Positions 49,601 to 59,333 of a DNA stretch of 64,000 nt are shown here, piece by piece. Position 1 is the first letter of the stretch, and every line of letters begins with the position of its first letter. The position numbers and the translations under genes were made by a program. The notes beneath the pieces are model-generated. The model saw only the letters and a list, made by a program, of their open reading frames with translations. It did no database searches and was not told the DNA's origin. This DNA comes from Chalara sp. BL73 (lineage: Eukaryota; Ascomycota; Leotiomycetes; Helotiales), in contig CAKJVC010000170.1 of the NCBI GenBank assembly GCA_918026815.1, forward strand, positions 1 through 64,000, given 5' to 3'.

Positions 49601-52600
49601 ATGGCAGAGTGTGGTAGACCGCCATGAATCATTGAGAACGGTATTTGTAGAGAGCCTGTCCAACGACGGCACCTTCGATCAAGTCATTTTGAGGAATAGC
49701 AAAGCAAGAATCACTTTGATTCAATGTGAAGACGAAGAAGCGCTCACAGTCCTGCAGGACCAACAAATGATCAACTACAAGGAACTCCGTCCTCTCCATC
49801 ATGCCACAATATGCCAAACCCACAATGGCACTATCTTCTTCAAGCTCGATGCTACCCACGCAGTTGTTGATGGCAGTTCGATGCAGCTTCTTATCCGCGA
49901 TCTAACAGGAGCATATCTGGGTGACATGCCGAAAAGACCAGCGCCAAAATACATGGATTATGTAGCTTACATCCAAAAGCAGACCTCTAACCAAGCCATT
50001 ACGTATTGGCGAACATACCTCAGCGGCATCCGGCCGTGCCACTTCCCTGTCCTCAACACCAGATCCAAGGGTGAGCGCAACGTGCAACAAATCCAGATCC
50101 CTTTGTTTGGAAAATCTGCCCAGCTGCATACATTCTGCGAGAAGAATAACTTCACAGTATCGAATGTGATTCAGACTGCCTGGGGCTTGGTCCTGCGCTG
50201 TTTTACTGGGTCGAACGACGTCTGCTTTGGCTACCTATCCTCCGGAAGAGACGCGCCTGTCGCCGGGATTGAGGACGCAATCGGCTTGTTTATTAACATG
50301 CTCGTATGTCGAATCACCTTCCCAGATAATCTGGCCGTGAATGATGTTCTGCAGCAAGTTCAGTCAGACTTCATTCGCGGATTGAAGTATCAACACTGTT
50401 CATTAGCGGAGATCCAGCACGGACTACGTACTGGAGGCAAAGCGTTATTTAATACCGCTCTGAGTATTCAAAAGTTTACGAGTTGGCGAGGGCGAGGGCG
50501 AGGGGTCGAGCAGACTATCCTATTCGATCCCATTAAGGGCCACGACCCCACAGAGGTACACTACAAATACTCGTGATATTTTTGAATAAGAATTGATGCT
50601 AACATGTACACTACTAGTATTTGATTGCTCTCAATGCAGTCATCCACGAAAAGGACGTTAGCTTCGTTCTGAGCTACTGGACTGACGAGCTCTCTGAGGC
50701 TCAAGCAGATAATATCACCAGCACATTCACCCAAGCCATCATTGCCATCATTGATAATGCAACCAGCGTAGCAGCTGAATTAGACCTATTCAGCAGTCGC
50801 AACCTGGACCAAGTGGAGCAGTGGAATGCAGCTCATTTACCCGTCGTTGATGAGTGCATCCACCGCCTCATCGAGAAACACGTCAGAACAAAGCCAGATG
50901 CCGAAGCTGTCTGCGGATGGGACGGCTCATTCACTTTTACTCAGCTCAACGATTACACAACACGTCTAGCTAAGCATCTTATTGGATTAGGGGTCGGAAT
51001 AGTTAGAGAAACTCTCGTGCCGCTCTGCTTTGAGAAATCCTCTTGGACAATCGTAGCTATGCTGGCTGTATTAAAAGCTGGTGGGGCATTCGTCCTCCTT
51101 GATCCTTCGAATCCAGTCTCAAGACTCCGCGAAATCGCTGAATCCCTAGGTGGTAATCTCCTGATATCATCTAAGGAACAGCAAAGCCTCAGCACTGAGG
51201 TCATGGATACGGTGCTCGTTGTTAACCAAGATTTGATGAGCTTTATGGCCGAGGATTACTTCACTGACCTACCTACTGTATCGATCACCGACGCTGCATA
51301 TCTAATTTTTACTTCAGGCACCACCGGCAAGCCAAAAGGAATTGTAATGGAGCACGCGTCATTTTCTACGAGCGCTACCGCTCACGGAACAGCCATGCTG
51401 ATGAAGTCAAACTCACGTGTCCTGCAGTTCGCATCCTACCAGTTTGATGCCTGTCTCGTTGAGATTCTTACAACTTTGATCTTCGGGGGCTGCGTCTGTA
51501 TTCCAAGCGAGGCAGACCGAACCGGAGACATCACTGGGGCAATTAACAGGATGAAAGTCAATTGGGCCGTATTGACCCCGTCGTTTTTGCAGTTCCTCTC
51601 ACCTCAGGCCGTTCCAAGTCTTCAAACGCTCGTCTTGGCAGGTGAGGCCATGGCACGAAACCATATATCTGCGTGGGCGACCAATGTGAACTTGATTAAT
51701 GCTTACGGCCCAAGTGAATGTGCCGTGGCTGCAGCTGTCAATCCATTAGTGACAGGAGACTCTGAGCCAACGAATATCGGCTATCCTGTTGGGGGGCGCT
51801 GCTGGATTGTCCATCCTACCAACCATGACCAGCTTGCTCCCATTGGTTGTATCGGCGAGCTCATTGTCGAAGGACCAACCCTTGCTCGAGGTTATCTGAA
51901 TGACGTCGAGAAGACACAGCAGTCCTTTATCGAAAACCCCAAATGGGCAGCGGGTACTACTTTTGTGTCTGCGACTGCCACGATCCACCAACTATCAACG
52001 CGCAGATTCTACAAAACCGGCGATCTCGCCCGATATGCACCTAGCGGTCAACTCATTTTCGCCGGTCGCAAAGACACCCAAGTCAAGATCAACGGACAGC
52101 GCGTCGAGCTTGGTGAGATTGAGAGCCACTTAACAATCCGCGAGCTTGTGCAACACTCACTCGTTATGATCCCAGCCCTAGGCCTATTCAAAAAGCGGCT
52201 TGTGGCGGTGCTTTCAATCAAAGGCCATATCAGCAGCACAAACAAGGGCGAGCTTGAAATCGTGCCGGAATCCGAATACCAGGTCGTTTCTGTGCTGGTA
52301 GCTAAACTTAAGGATGCATTGACGCACAATTTGCCGGCGTACATGGTGCCGGCATCGTGGATTGTTGTCCAAAATGTACCGTTGCAACCGTCTGGAAAGA
52401 TTGACAGGTCAAAGGTGAATAAGTGGGTGGATAATTTGGACAATGAAACATTGCTTCAGATAGATGCGCTAGAATCTCTGTTGAATCGGTCTGGCAGGCC
52501 AGAGCTGCATACGGATGAGGAGCTGGCGCTTCAGCTGAACGAGAAGGTAATTGCGCTTACAGCACACGAGGGCGAGCGGAATATGAATGATTTGCAAGGT

Positions 52601-54037
52601 CGCGACTTTACGCTTAGTCAAGCTGGGGTGGACTCAGTCGCGGCAATCTCTCTATCGAACTTTATCCGCAAGACGTTCGGTATCAGTCTTCCAATCGGGA
52701 AACTTACCAACGGCCGTGCCACCATCAGAGATATCGCACGAGATATTAAAGAAGGAACGTCGGCGTCTCCCAATGACACACTACATCGCATCGATCTGAT
52801 GGCCGAGTTCCACAACCTCAATGAGCGACTGAATAAACTTCCCGCGCTCTCATCATCGGAACTTCCACCATCAAAGAGCAATACTCGGACATTCTTCCTG
52901 ACTGGCGCGACTGGATTCCTCGGAACACAGATCCTCAGACAGCTGCTCGAACGGCCAGAAACAGACAAGGTCATCGCACTAGTCCGCGCATCCGATGAGC
53001 AAAAGGGACGTTTCAGAATCATCGAGGCCGCAAAGACGGCACAATGGTGGAAAAAGGCCCACGACAAGAAACTTGAGGTCTGGGTTGGCGATTTAGCAAG
53101 GTCCAAACTCGGCCTCAGCGAGTACCAATGGGCCCGTCTGTGCGGACAAGTGCCCGAAAGCGAACAATTGGACGCTGTGATTCACAACGGCGCTATCGTG
53201 CACTGGGAATCCGACTTCGGGACCCTCAAGCCTGCTAACGTCCTAAGTGTCTATAGCCTGCTCGCCGCCCTGTCCATGAACCCGACAGCGCAGCGATTTG
53301 TCTTTGTCACCGGCGGCGAGGGCTCCGTACATGACGCCGACGATGAAGAAATCGCCGCCGGTCTGGCCACCTCGAATGGATATGGGCAAACCAAGTTCGT
53401 CGCTGAGTTGCTTGTTAAGGCCTTTGCCAAACGCACCGGGCGTGTTCTGTCAATTGTTAAACCAGGTCTGGTCATCGGCACTGCAAGGGAGGGCGTCTCA
53501 AACACGGACGACTTTGTCTGGCGTCTCATTTCGAGCGTTGTGCGAATCGGAAAGTATAACTCGCGCGACTCCAACTCCTGGCTCACCATGACTGGCGCAG
53601 ATCAGATTGCAACGCTGATCCTGGACACTTGTTTCCATGACACTACCAGCGACATGAAAATTGTACTTGATGGTATTAGCCAGGCAGAGCTGTGGATGGT
53701 CATACAAAGCGTGCTCAGCCGCCGTCTCATGCCACTCGAGCCGCAGGACTTCATGGCCGCCATCCGGGCCGATGTCAAGAGAATGGGTGAGAAACACAAC
53801 TTGTTCCCGGTCTTGCACCTGCTAGAGTCCAGCAAGGGGTTTGCAGGCGGCGAGCATCCAGCGCAAAATAGGAGGCGGTTTACAGCCGCAGAAGTACGGT
53901 TACGGGTTGAAAGAAGTGTGAAATACATGGATGAGATAGGTTATTTTGGCGTGCATGATCAGAACGCCTGTACGGCATTGTGCCGCGGGCCGATATTTAG
54001 TCGAACCAGTCCGTTCACAAAAAAGACGACTACATAG
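21552..54037 (+). CDS. Octamodular nonribosomal peptide synthetase with terminal reductase domain
   Basis: A giant cytosolic assembly-line enzyme of about 10,725 residues. Exons: 21552-22109, 22198-26844, 26898-41216, 41264-45892, 45951-50555, 50618-54037. All introns (88, 53, 47, 58 and 62 nt) are phase 0 and all exon lengths are multiples of three. Order: half-C, A1 T1 E1, C2 A2 T2, C3 A3 T3, C4 A4 T4, C5 A5 T5 E5, C6 A6 T6 E6, C7 A7 T7 E7, C8 A8 T8 R. Phosphopantetheine serines are at about 852, 2385, 3453, 4538, 5624, 7165, 8706 and 10259. Colinearity predicts a linear octapeptide, D at 1, 5, 6 and 7, released by the NAD(P)H-dependent R domain as aldehyde or alcohol. There is no TE or terminal CT domain. 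The start has good context (CACAATGGC) and precedes a truncated C domain, as in several fungal NRPSs. No intact frame is broken, so it looks functional. The product is not identified. Confidence 0.93.
25660..28970 (+). other. NRPS module 2: C2 (DCL type), A2, T2
   Basis: C2 starts near VEDIYSCTPMQQG (about 1375) and carries SHALVDG: the second His and DG of the HHxxxDG site are kept and the first His is Ser. It follows an E domain, so it should accept a D-configured donor. The phase-0 intron 26845-26897 falls after DPTEV. A2 (about 1806-2330) reads D-A-A-F-T-G-V-V-Y-K. T2 has LGGDS with Ser at about 2385. There is no E domain, so residue 2 stays L. Confidence 0.82.
29000..32180 (+). other. 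NRPS module 3: C3 (LCL type), A3, T3
   Basis: C3 has a full THHALYDGWS active site and no intron. A3 (about 2877-3397) keeps the SGSTG and SGKLDRR motifs, but its A5 core is YGPAE in place of YGPTE (31194-31208). Its pocket reads D-V-G-F-V-G-S-I-W-K, the only one of the eight with Val after the conserved Asp. That suggests the most distinctive side chain in the peptide. T3 Ser is at about 3453. No E domain. Confidence 0.82.
32200..35440 (+). other. NRPS module 4: C4 (LCL type), A4, T4
   Basis: C4 has VHHALYDGWS and the opening YPCSPLQEGLIALS, closely like C3 and C5, and lacks an intron. A4 (about 3957-4487) has FTSGSTGEPKG, AYGPTE and SGKLNKR. The pocket code reads D-A-V-F-I-G-A-V-I-K, hydrophobic. 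T4 has LGGDS with Ser at about 4538. Modules 3, 4 and the start of 5 look like products of tandem duplication of one C-A-T unit. Confidence 0.82.
35460..40010 (+). other. NRPS module 5: C5 (LCL type), A5, T5, E5
   Basis: C5 has AHHAVYDGWS. A5 (about 5040-5570) reads D-A-A-L-V-G-A-V-I-K, one position from A1, so positions 1 and 5 may carry the same or a similar residue. The T5 motif is CGGDS (Cys for the usual Leu before GG), with Ser at about 5624. E5 has HHLVIDLVSW and FNYFGQYQQ and looks active, so residue 5 should be D. Confidence 0.82.
40015..44690 (+). other. NRPS module 6: C6 (DCL type), A6, T6, E6
   Basis: C6 has NHAIMDG (second His and DG retained) and contains the intron 41217-41263 after DPTEV. 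A6 (about 6581-7117) has GYGPTE and SGKLDRK, but its A8 core begins VSRKD where other modules have GRKD. The code reads D-A-A-F-V-G-G-V-F-K, with Gly rather than Ala/Ser/Val at position 322, which should enlarge the pocket. T6 Ser is at about 7165. E6 has HHLIIDLVSW, so residue 6 should be D. Confidence 0.82.
44700..49360 (+). other. NRPS module 7: C7 (DCL type), A7, T7, E7
   Basis: C7 has SHAIIDG and the intron 45893-45950 after DPSEV. A7 (about 8125-8658) reads D-A-M-F-A-G-A-V-V-K, consistent with an aliphatic residue. It has a two-residue insertion between TPSV and the A4-A5 segment (TASSLEP). T7 Ser is at about 8706. E7 has HHLVVDLVSW and FNYLGQYQQ, so residue 7 should be D, giving three consecutive D residues 5-7. 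Confidence 0.82.
49360..54037 (+). other. NRPS module 8: C8 (DCL type), A8, T8 and terminal reductase
   Basis: C8 has THAVVDG, an altered opening (EGICPSSPMQQS) and the intron 50556-50617. A8 (about 9661-10207) has YGPSE and reads D-A-V-V-V-A-A-V-A-K, the most divergent pocket, with Ala rather than Gly at position 301. T8 is a different T-domain type (QAGVDSVAA, Ser at about 10259), as usual before an R domain. R (about 10344-10725) has the Rossmann motif GATGFLG (52904-52924) and catalytic Y-x3-K as YGQTK (Tyr at about 10508). It should reduce the thioester to aldehyde, possibly on to alcohol. The protein ends shortly after this domain. Confidence 0.85.
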
Positions 54038-54956
54038 CTTTGAGGTTTAAAACAAACTAGAAAGCCCCAAAAAAGATTAAAGAAGAAAAAGGGGAAAAAG
54101 GAGAGCTACAAACAAGTTCTTGGATCAAATACAGGACTTCTATCCTTTTTTCTGGATCAATTCCTTCTGCTCAATTCCTTCTGCGCGATATACTTAGGCC
54201 ACCTTTTTTGGCACCGCTATAACAAATTGATACGCCTCGTGTAAAGTTCTCGGATTCTTTCTATTTCGTTCAGCATATCCATGCTACTCTAGTGATACGT
54301 ATCTTGGACGTGCTTATCTTCCTAAAGTACCATACTAAAATATATTTTCCTTTTTACAACCTTAAGCTTAGCCTTGGCATACTTTCTTTAAGTATTTGAA
54401 AATAAGCTTTATAGCGAGATCCAGAAAATAATAAATATATTTCCCGTTGCATAGGACCGCTGCAAGGATGCTAAGCCAATGTATTTTGTTGAAGTTGGGT
54501 AGGTCAAACCAGGTAAGTGGCCGAATCTCAATACGAACTGTCACACCTACTGGTGAGAAAAGACTAGCGATAATAGGGAAGTCCAGGGAGGATTTTTATA
54601 CTTTTACCTCATGTGCCACAAACGGGCTTAAAGCTAGTCAATACATATCTCAAGTGGCTTTTTTGATCATGACTTAGCTCGGCTAACAATGGGAGCCACG
54701 AGCGTCAAATTCCAAGCCTTGGCGTTTGCCGTCACCGGTTTCACACATGGATATACCATTTCAACAATAAAAGTTCGCGAAAACAGAAATCTATACATCT
54801 AGTAGCGAAATAATGGCAACCCAAACCCTCAATTTTGACCTAGGGGCTTCATAATACAACATTTCACACCCATATCATAAAATTGTGCTAGCTATTCCTA
54901 TATAAAAGCGAGATCTTGATAAAAATTCTGATATCACTTTTATAATCCAGTCAGCT
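54038..54956. other. NRPS 3' flank, no gene supported
   Basis: This 0.9-kb stretch lies between the convergent NRPS and secreted-protein genes. It contains A-rich sequence right after the NRPS stop and a small tandem duplication at 54157-54184. An open frame at 54447-54677 has no features of a gene. Confidence 0.5.
54157..54184. repeat. 14-bp tandem duplication
   Basis: TCAATTCCTTCTGC occurs twice in perfect tandem (54157-54170, 54171-54184), about 120 bp past the NRPS stop codon. It is probably a replication-slippage product in the 3' flank. Confidence 0.75.
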
Positions 54957-55632
54957 TTACTCCGATACCACGGTAGGAGTGGTACGCTTTAGAGTAACTG
55001 GAGTAGCGTTGTCAATGAGCGCCCCATCTGAATTCCAAACAAGTGACCAGAGATCAGTCTCATTTATAGCTACAGCCCAGAACTTCATCTCATAATTGCC
55101 ATCACTGGTTATATATGCAAGCGTGGTTCCGAACCATGTGAATCCGGTTGTGGCAGCGCCGGTCGGCGCTGTGCCGTTGCTGGCGACGAATCCAACTTGC
55201 TCAGTGGAGCCGGAGGTGGGAATAATGTACATGGAAGCCCCGCTAATAGATGTTGTGTTCGAAGAGATAGTCCAAGGGGTTGAAGAGTCGGTGGAATCGG
55301 TACTCACTTGAAGGAATGAAGTTAGTGCTTAAAAGGTAATAGAAGGGCAGTCGATAGATCTTACGGATGACATTGGATACGACGCTTGCGAATGAAGGGC
55401 CTGTATCGCCTATGTACGCAAGGCCTAGTATCTAGTATTAGTATGGAGGAATAGTGGGAAAGGTTGGGTGATAGTATATACCATCAGCATAAAAGACACT
55501 TTTCCCACTGATGTTGGTTCCGTAGGCATAAAGTGCGGTCTCGATGGCCTCACGTTTGTGCTGAAGAGCGGCTGCGGAAGTAAGCTCGAAAAGAGCGAGG
55601 AGAGAAGCGACTGTATTGAAGTTGAACAACAT
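54957..55632 (-). CDS. Small secreted protein of a conserved fungal family
   Basis: A three-exon minus-strand gene for 186 residues: 55632-55482, 55424-55365, 55306-54957. Introns are 57 and 58 nt, and the junctions are in phase 1. The N-terminus (MLFNFNTVASLLALFEL then TSAAA) is a signal peptide, followed by a possible KR processing site. The mature part begins ETALYAYGTNISGKSVFYAD and continues through LAYIGDTGPSF, YIIPTSGSTEQVGF and SLVWNSDG. I recognise this pattern as a secreted family found across filamentous ascomycetes, but its function is not known to me. It has many N-x-S/T sites and no cysteines in the mature part. It is convergent with the NRPS and is probably unrelated to peptide synthesis. 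Confidence 0.85.
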
Positions 55633-56855
55633 TTGGAACGTTGGGGAGATAAAGCGAGCGACGAAATGTTCAGCAAAATAGTGGATGATTCAGAAATAAT
55701 TCATTCCTACACTGGATTCAGGGTGGTTAAGTACCTAAGAGGAAAATTAGAATTCTCCAGGTAGTCCACTTGTTCTGGCCCATTTTCCACGGGAAGTGTC
55801 GCGTGATGACGGGGGAGCGTTTATGCCTCATCACTCATCAATGGCCGACACATTCAAATGCCCCTTTTCAACTTTTTGTCAATTCTCCGTCGTTGAGGCT
55901 GCGCAGAGTCTTCGCAGCCCTAGGCCGTGTAGCTGCACCACCCTTCAGAAACAAACAACTTCTCATGTTCTGAAACGCAACCCTGTTGACGTTACGTTGA
56001 CATGAGTCGCCTGACTCACGTGACGCCTTTCAGGAGTGCTCTACCTAAAAATAGACTAAAAATCTGTTGTTATGGGGCCGCTAAAAAGCTTAACTTCAAT
56101 GCTAGCATTACGGATATCGGATCAAGACCTGGATCAAGACAAACTCCCTCCACAGTTCGTCGGAACTATACTATACATAACGTGGCATTAGTTCGGCTCC
56201 CCGAGTTTCTGGGTTCGTTGGCGAACATGGTCATGACGCAGACCCTTACAAAAGTGTGAATCGGTAACAGATGGAGCTAAAGCCTTATCCGGCACTGCTG
56301 TCTACCGTTCCATCCAAGTTATGGCGTTTAGCCTCCTAGAAGACTGACCAGAATTGTAGTTCGGGAAATTCCGAATTTGAGTTGAAGGGGACGAAGCATC
56401 GAATCCACGACCCACAAGTTTGTCTGATCTCAGCTGTGGCTACAGAGCCCTAATCTGTTTTCATCCTTTGCATTAATCATTTGACACCTTCAACTCATGT
56501 ATCACGGAAGCAAAGTTTGATCTCACCATGGCTGTGCTCCGGTACTAGTGCCAATTCTTTAGGGAATCTACGCAGTCGCCCCGAGGGTCCCTGATACGGA
56601 ATTTGGGTAGTCGAGAGGAGGCAGAGGGGTACAATTATTGGGACTACTGCAGACACTCAGAAGTATATAATACCTAGCTTGCAGCTACAATATCTATCCT
56701 CATCCTCACCGGCACACGCTCGTTTCACTCTCTTTCTGCTTCCTATCTCTTTAGTCTTTTTTCCCCCTCCCCCTACTACTGTATAGTTTCCAGAAACTTC
56801 TCCCTCGTTTGTACACATTTTATTGCGGTTGGGTTATAGCTCTTCAGCAATCAGT
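55633..56855. other. Divergent spacer between secreted-protein gene and laccase
   Basis: This 1.2-kb divergent intergenic region holds both promoters. The laccase side has a TATA box near 56662 and a long pyrimidine tract at about 56715-56780. Short open frames at 55770-56259 have no domains and are not called. Confidence 0.5.
56661..56669 (+). promoter_or_regulatory. TATA box and CT-rich leader of the laccase gene
   Basis: GTATATAAT lies about 190 bp before the laccase ATG and is followed by a C/T-rich tract (about 56715-56780). This is the typical layout of a strongly expressed fungal gene. Identified by sequence only. Confidence 0.5.
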
Positions 56856-58632
56856 ATGCATTTTTTGACGTCTGTGGCTTCAGGCCTAGCCTTGATAGCC
56901 TCCAGCGTCAACGCTGCTCCTTCCAAGGCCGCTCTCGGCAAGCGATGCACCAACTCAGCATCTGATAGAAGTTGCTGGAGTGATTCTTTTGACTTGTCAA
57001 CAAACTATTATGATGAAGTCCCTGATACCGGAGTTACAAGAGAGGTTTGTTATATCTTACTACCTTTTGGAATCCTTATATTAACATATTTTAGTATTAT
57101 CTTGAGCTTGTCAATACCACCGCAGCGCTTGATGGCGTTTCCAGAAACGTTCTTCTTGTGAACGGAACATTCCCTGGACCTACTCTTTTTGCTGATTGGG
57201 GTGACACTGTCAAAGTCACTCTTTACAACGGCCTTGAAAACAACGGCACAAGTCTTCACTTCCATGGCATTCGTCAAAACTTCACTAATCAACACGATGG
57301 AGTTGCCTCCATCACACAATGCCCTACTGCGCCTGGAGAGTCTATCACTTATACCTGGAGAGCGACTCAATATGGAAGCACTTGGTATCACTCTCACTTT
57401 GCCCTCCAAGCTTGGGAGGGTGTTCTTGGCGGTATTGTTATCAACGGCCCTGCCAGCGGCAACTACGATGAAGATCTAGGACCCCTCTTTTTGAATGACT
57501 GGAGTGAGTTATATCACCACTGATGGACATACCATCATGCTGACTTGGTATAGGTCACGAGACGGCGGATGCTCTCTATGAAGAGGCACAGACTTCAGGG
57601 CCTCCAACTCTTGACAATGGCCTCATTAACGGCACTAACACATACGAGGATGGTGGATCCCGCTTTGAGACTGCCCTCACCGCGGGAACATCTTACAGGA
57701 TTCGTCTCGTGAATGGTGCAATCGATACACATTTCAAGTTCATGATTGATAATCACACTATGACAGTTATTGCCATGGATCTGGTGCCCATCACACCCTA
57801 TGATACAACAGTTCTCTCTATCGGTATGGGCCAGCGATACGACATCATCGTCACTGCCGATCAAACTGAAGGGGATTTCTGGATGCGAGCAATTCCTCAA
57901 AGTGCATGCAGCGACAATGACAACTCAAACGATATCAAGGGAATAGTCCGTTACGACTCTACTAGCACCTCCGACCCTACCACCTCCGCATACACATACA
58001 CTGACAGCTGCGAGGACGAAGACATGTCGAACCTAGTCCCGTACGTAACCCTGGATGCTAGTGATGTGACCCTTGAGGACGACGAAGCCGTCACAGTTGG
58101 TCGATCTAACAACGTCTTCAAATGGTATATGGGCGGAGTAACTTTCGATGTGGAATGGGAGGAACCAATGCTCATGCAGATCTACGATGGAAACACCACC
58201 TATTCCAGCTCGTCTCACGTCGTCGAGATCCCAACCGCGGACGAATGGGTCTACTTCATCATCGAGACTACTAACGCTGTCCCGCATCCCATCCATCTCC
58301 ACGGGCACGATTTCTTCGTTCTCGGCCAAGGTTCCGGAACATATGACAGCTCGTCTACTACTCTGACACTCACTAACCCGCCACGACGTGATGTGGCTAT
58401 GTTACCCTCATCCGGATATCTAGTTATTGCCTTTGAGGCTGATAACCCAGGCGCTTGGTTGATGCATTGCCACATCGGATGGCACACCTCTGAGGGATTC
58501 GCGCTCCAGCTTGTCGAGCGGTATGATGAGATCGCAGCGTTAATCGATGCCGATATCCTCACTGATACTTGCTCAGCATGGGACACGTATGCTACTGAGA
58601 ATGATATCTATGCTGAAGACTCTGGTGTCTAA
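56856..58632 (+). CDS. Secreted ascomycete laccase (multicopper oxidase)
   Basis: It oxidises phenolic substrates and reduces O2 to water, acting outside the cell. Three exons (56856-57044, 57095-57503, 57554-58632; two 50-nt introns) encode 558 residues. The start is the Met of MHFLTSVASGLALIASS, which opens a signal peptide ending near VNAA; KR follows at about residue 29 as a possible propeptide site. Copper ligands are complete: LHFHG, WYHSH, HPIHLHGHDF and HCHIGWH. The T1 axial position aligns with Phe (EGF), which in this enzyme class goes with high redox potential. The C-terminus is EDSGV, matching the DSG(L/I/V) plug typical of ascomycete laccases. It has several N-glycosylation sites. 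It sits 2.8 kb past the NRPS, with the small secreted-protein gene between. A role in that pathway is not excluded but not supported. Confidence 0.95.
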
Positions 58633-59275
58633 GTGATATTTCTCGGTGTTTGCTGGAATTCATTTGTCAATGGGAAATGTTAGAGGAGCCGGAGCCGGAG
58701 CTGTGCAGCTTTTTCTGGATTAGGATCTGAATATCAAAATTTTTATCTATACGGCTTTCCGTCGCACCTAAAGTTTTTCGTTTTTCATGTGACACCGAAA
58801 CCGCTGCGGTGGGAAAATTCACTGCCAAACACAACTATCTTTGATAGGAGTTAGGAAAGGCATAGCAGCAGTAGAAATCAACTTTCTAGCCTGTGGATTT
58901 TGTCGAAAAGAAATCCGACCAGTATCCTCCTTTTCTTATTCATGTATTAAGTTCTTCGATTAATGTTACGGCCAAGGTGATCTTTGATAGGAGATTACAA
59001 AGGTCTGGTGTATGTCTGAATAGAAGGTGTATCGCGTATCGCTATTGTATATCCTAGGAACTATTTTAATAAAAAAATACTATTGAAGTTGAGCACGAAT
59101 CTACTATCCCGAGAAAACCATCTACTTATATAAAGACTTTGTGGTGATGGAGTCTAGAAATCACGCCATCACGTGACAACTAGGGTTCCTGGTCTACGAA
59201 TCGGTTTACACAATACTCTACTAGGGATTCCGAGTTTCGTGAAACCCGTGCTAGACTAAAAGGCTTGCTTTATAT

Positions 59276-59314
59276 GGGGGCAAGCCCCCAAACCCCTGAG
59301 CCTCGCTGCGCTCG
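59276..59314 (+). repeat. GC-rich hairpin repeat, copy 1
   Basis: A perfect hairpin GGGGGCAAGCCCCC is followed by AAACCCC and CTCGCTGCGCTCG. Two more copies in the same orientation lie at 60157-60188 and 60256-60291. Local base composition is far from the AT-rich surroundings. Confidence 0.65.
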
Positions 59315-59333
59315 AATAAGGTGTTTTAAAAGG

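Noticed and set aside
52890..54037. Terminal thioesterase or fungal cyclising CT domain giving a cyclic peptide
   Set aside because: The last domain has a Rossmann GATGFLG motif and Y-x3-K of a thioester reductase, and no GxSxG or terminal C domain is present.
21552..54037. Peptaibol synthetase
   Set aside because: Only eight modules, four E domains and no acyl-loading PKS; classic peptaibol synthetases have more modules and mostly lack E domains.
56856..58632. Laccase as a tailoring enzyme of the NRPS product
   Set aside because: It is a secreted enzyme with its own promoter, separated by an unrelated convergent gene; proximity alone is not enough.
58963..58972. Another LTR starting at TGTTACGGCC
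   Set aside because: I found no downstream CA end followed by a copy of the flanking bases, so an LTR boundary is not supported.
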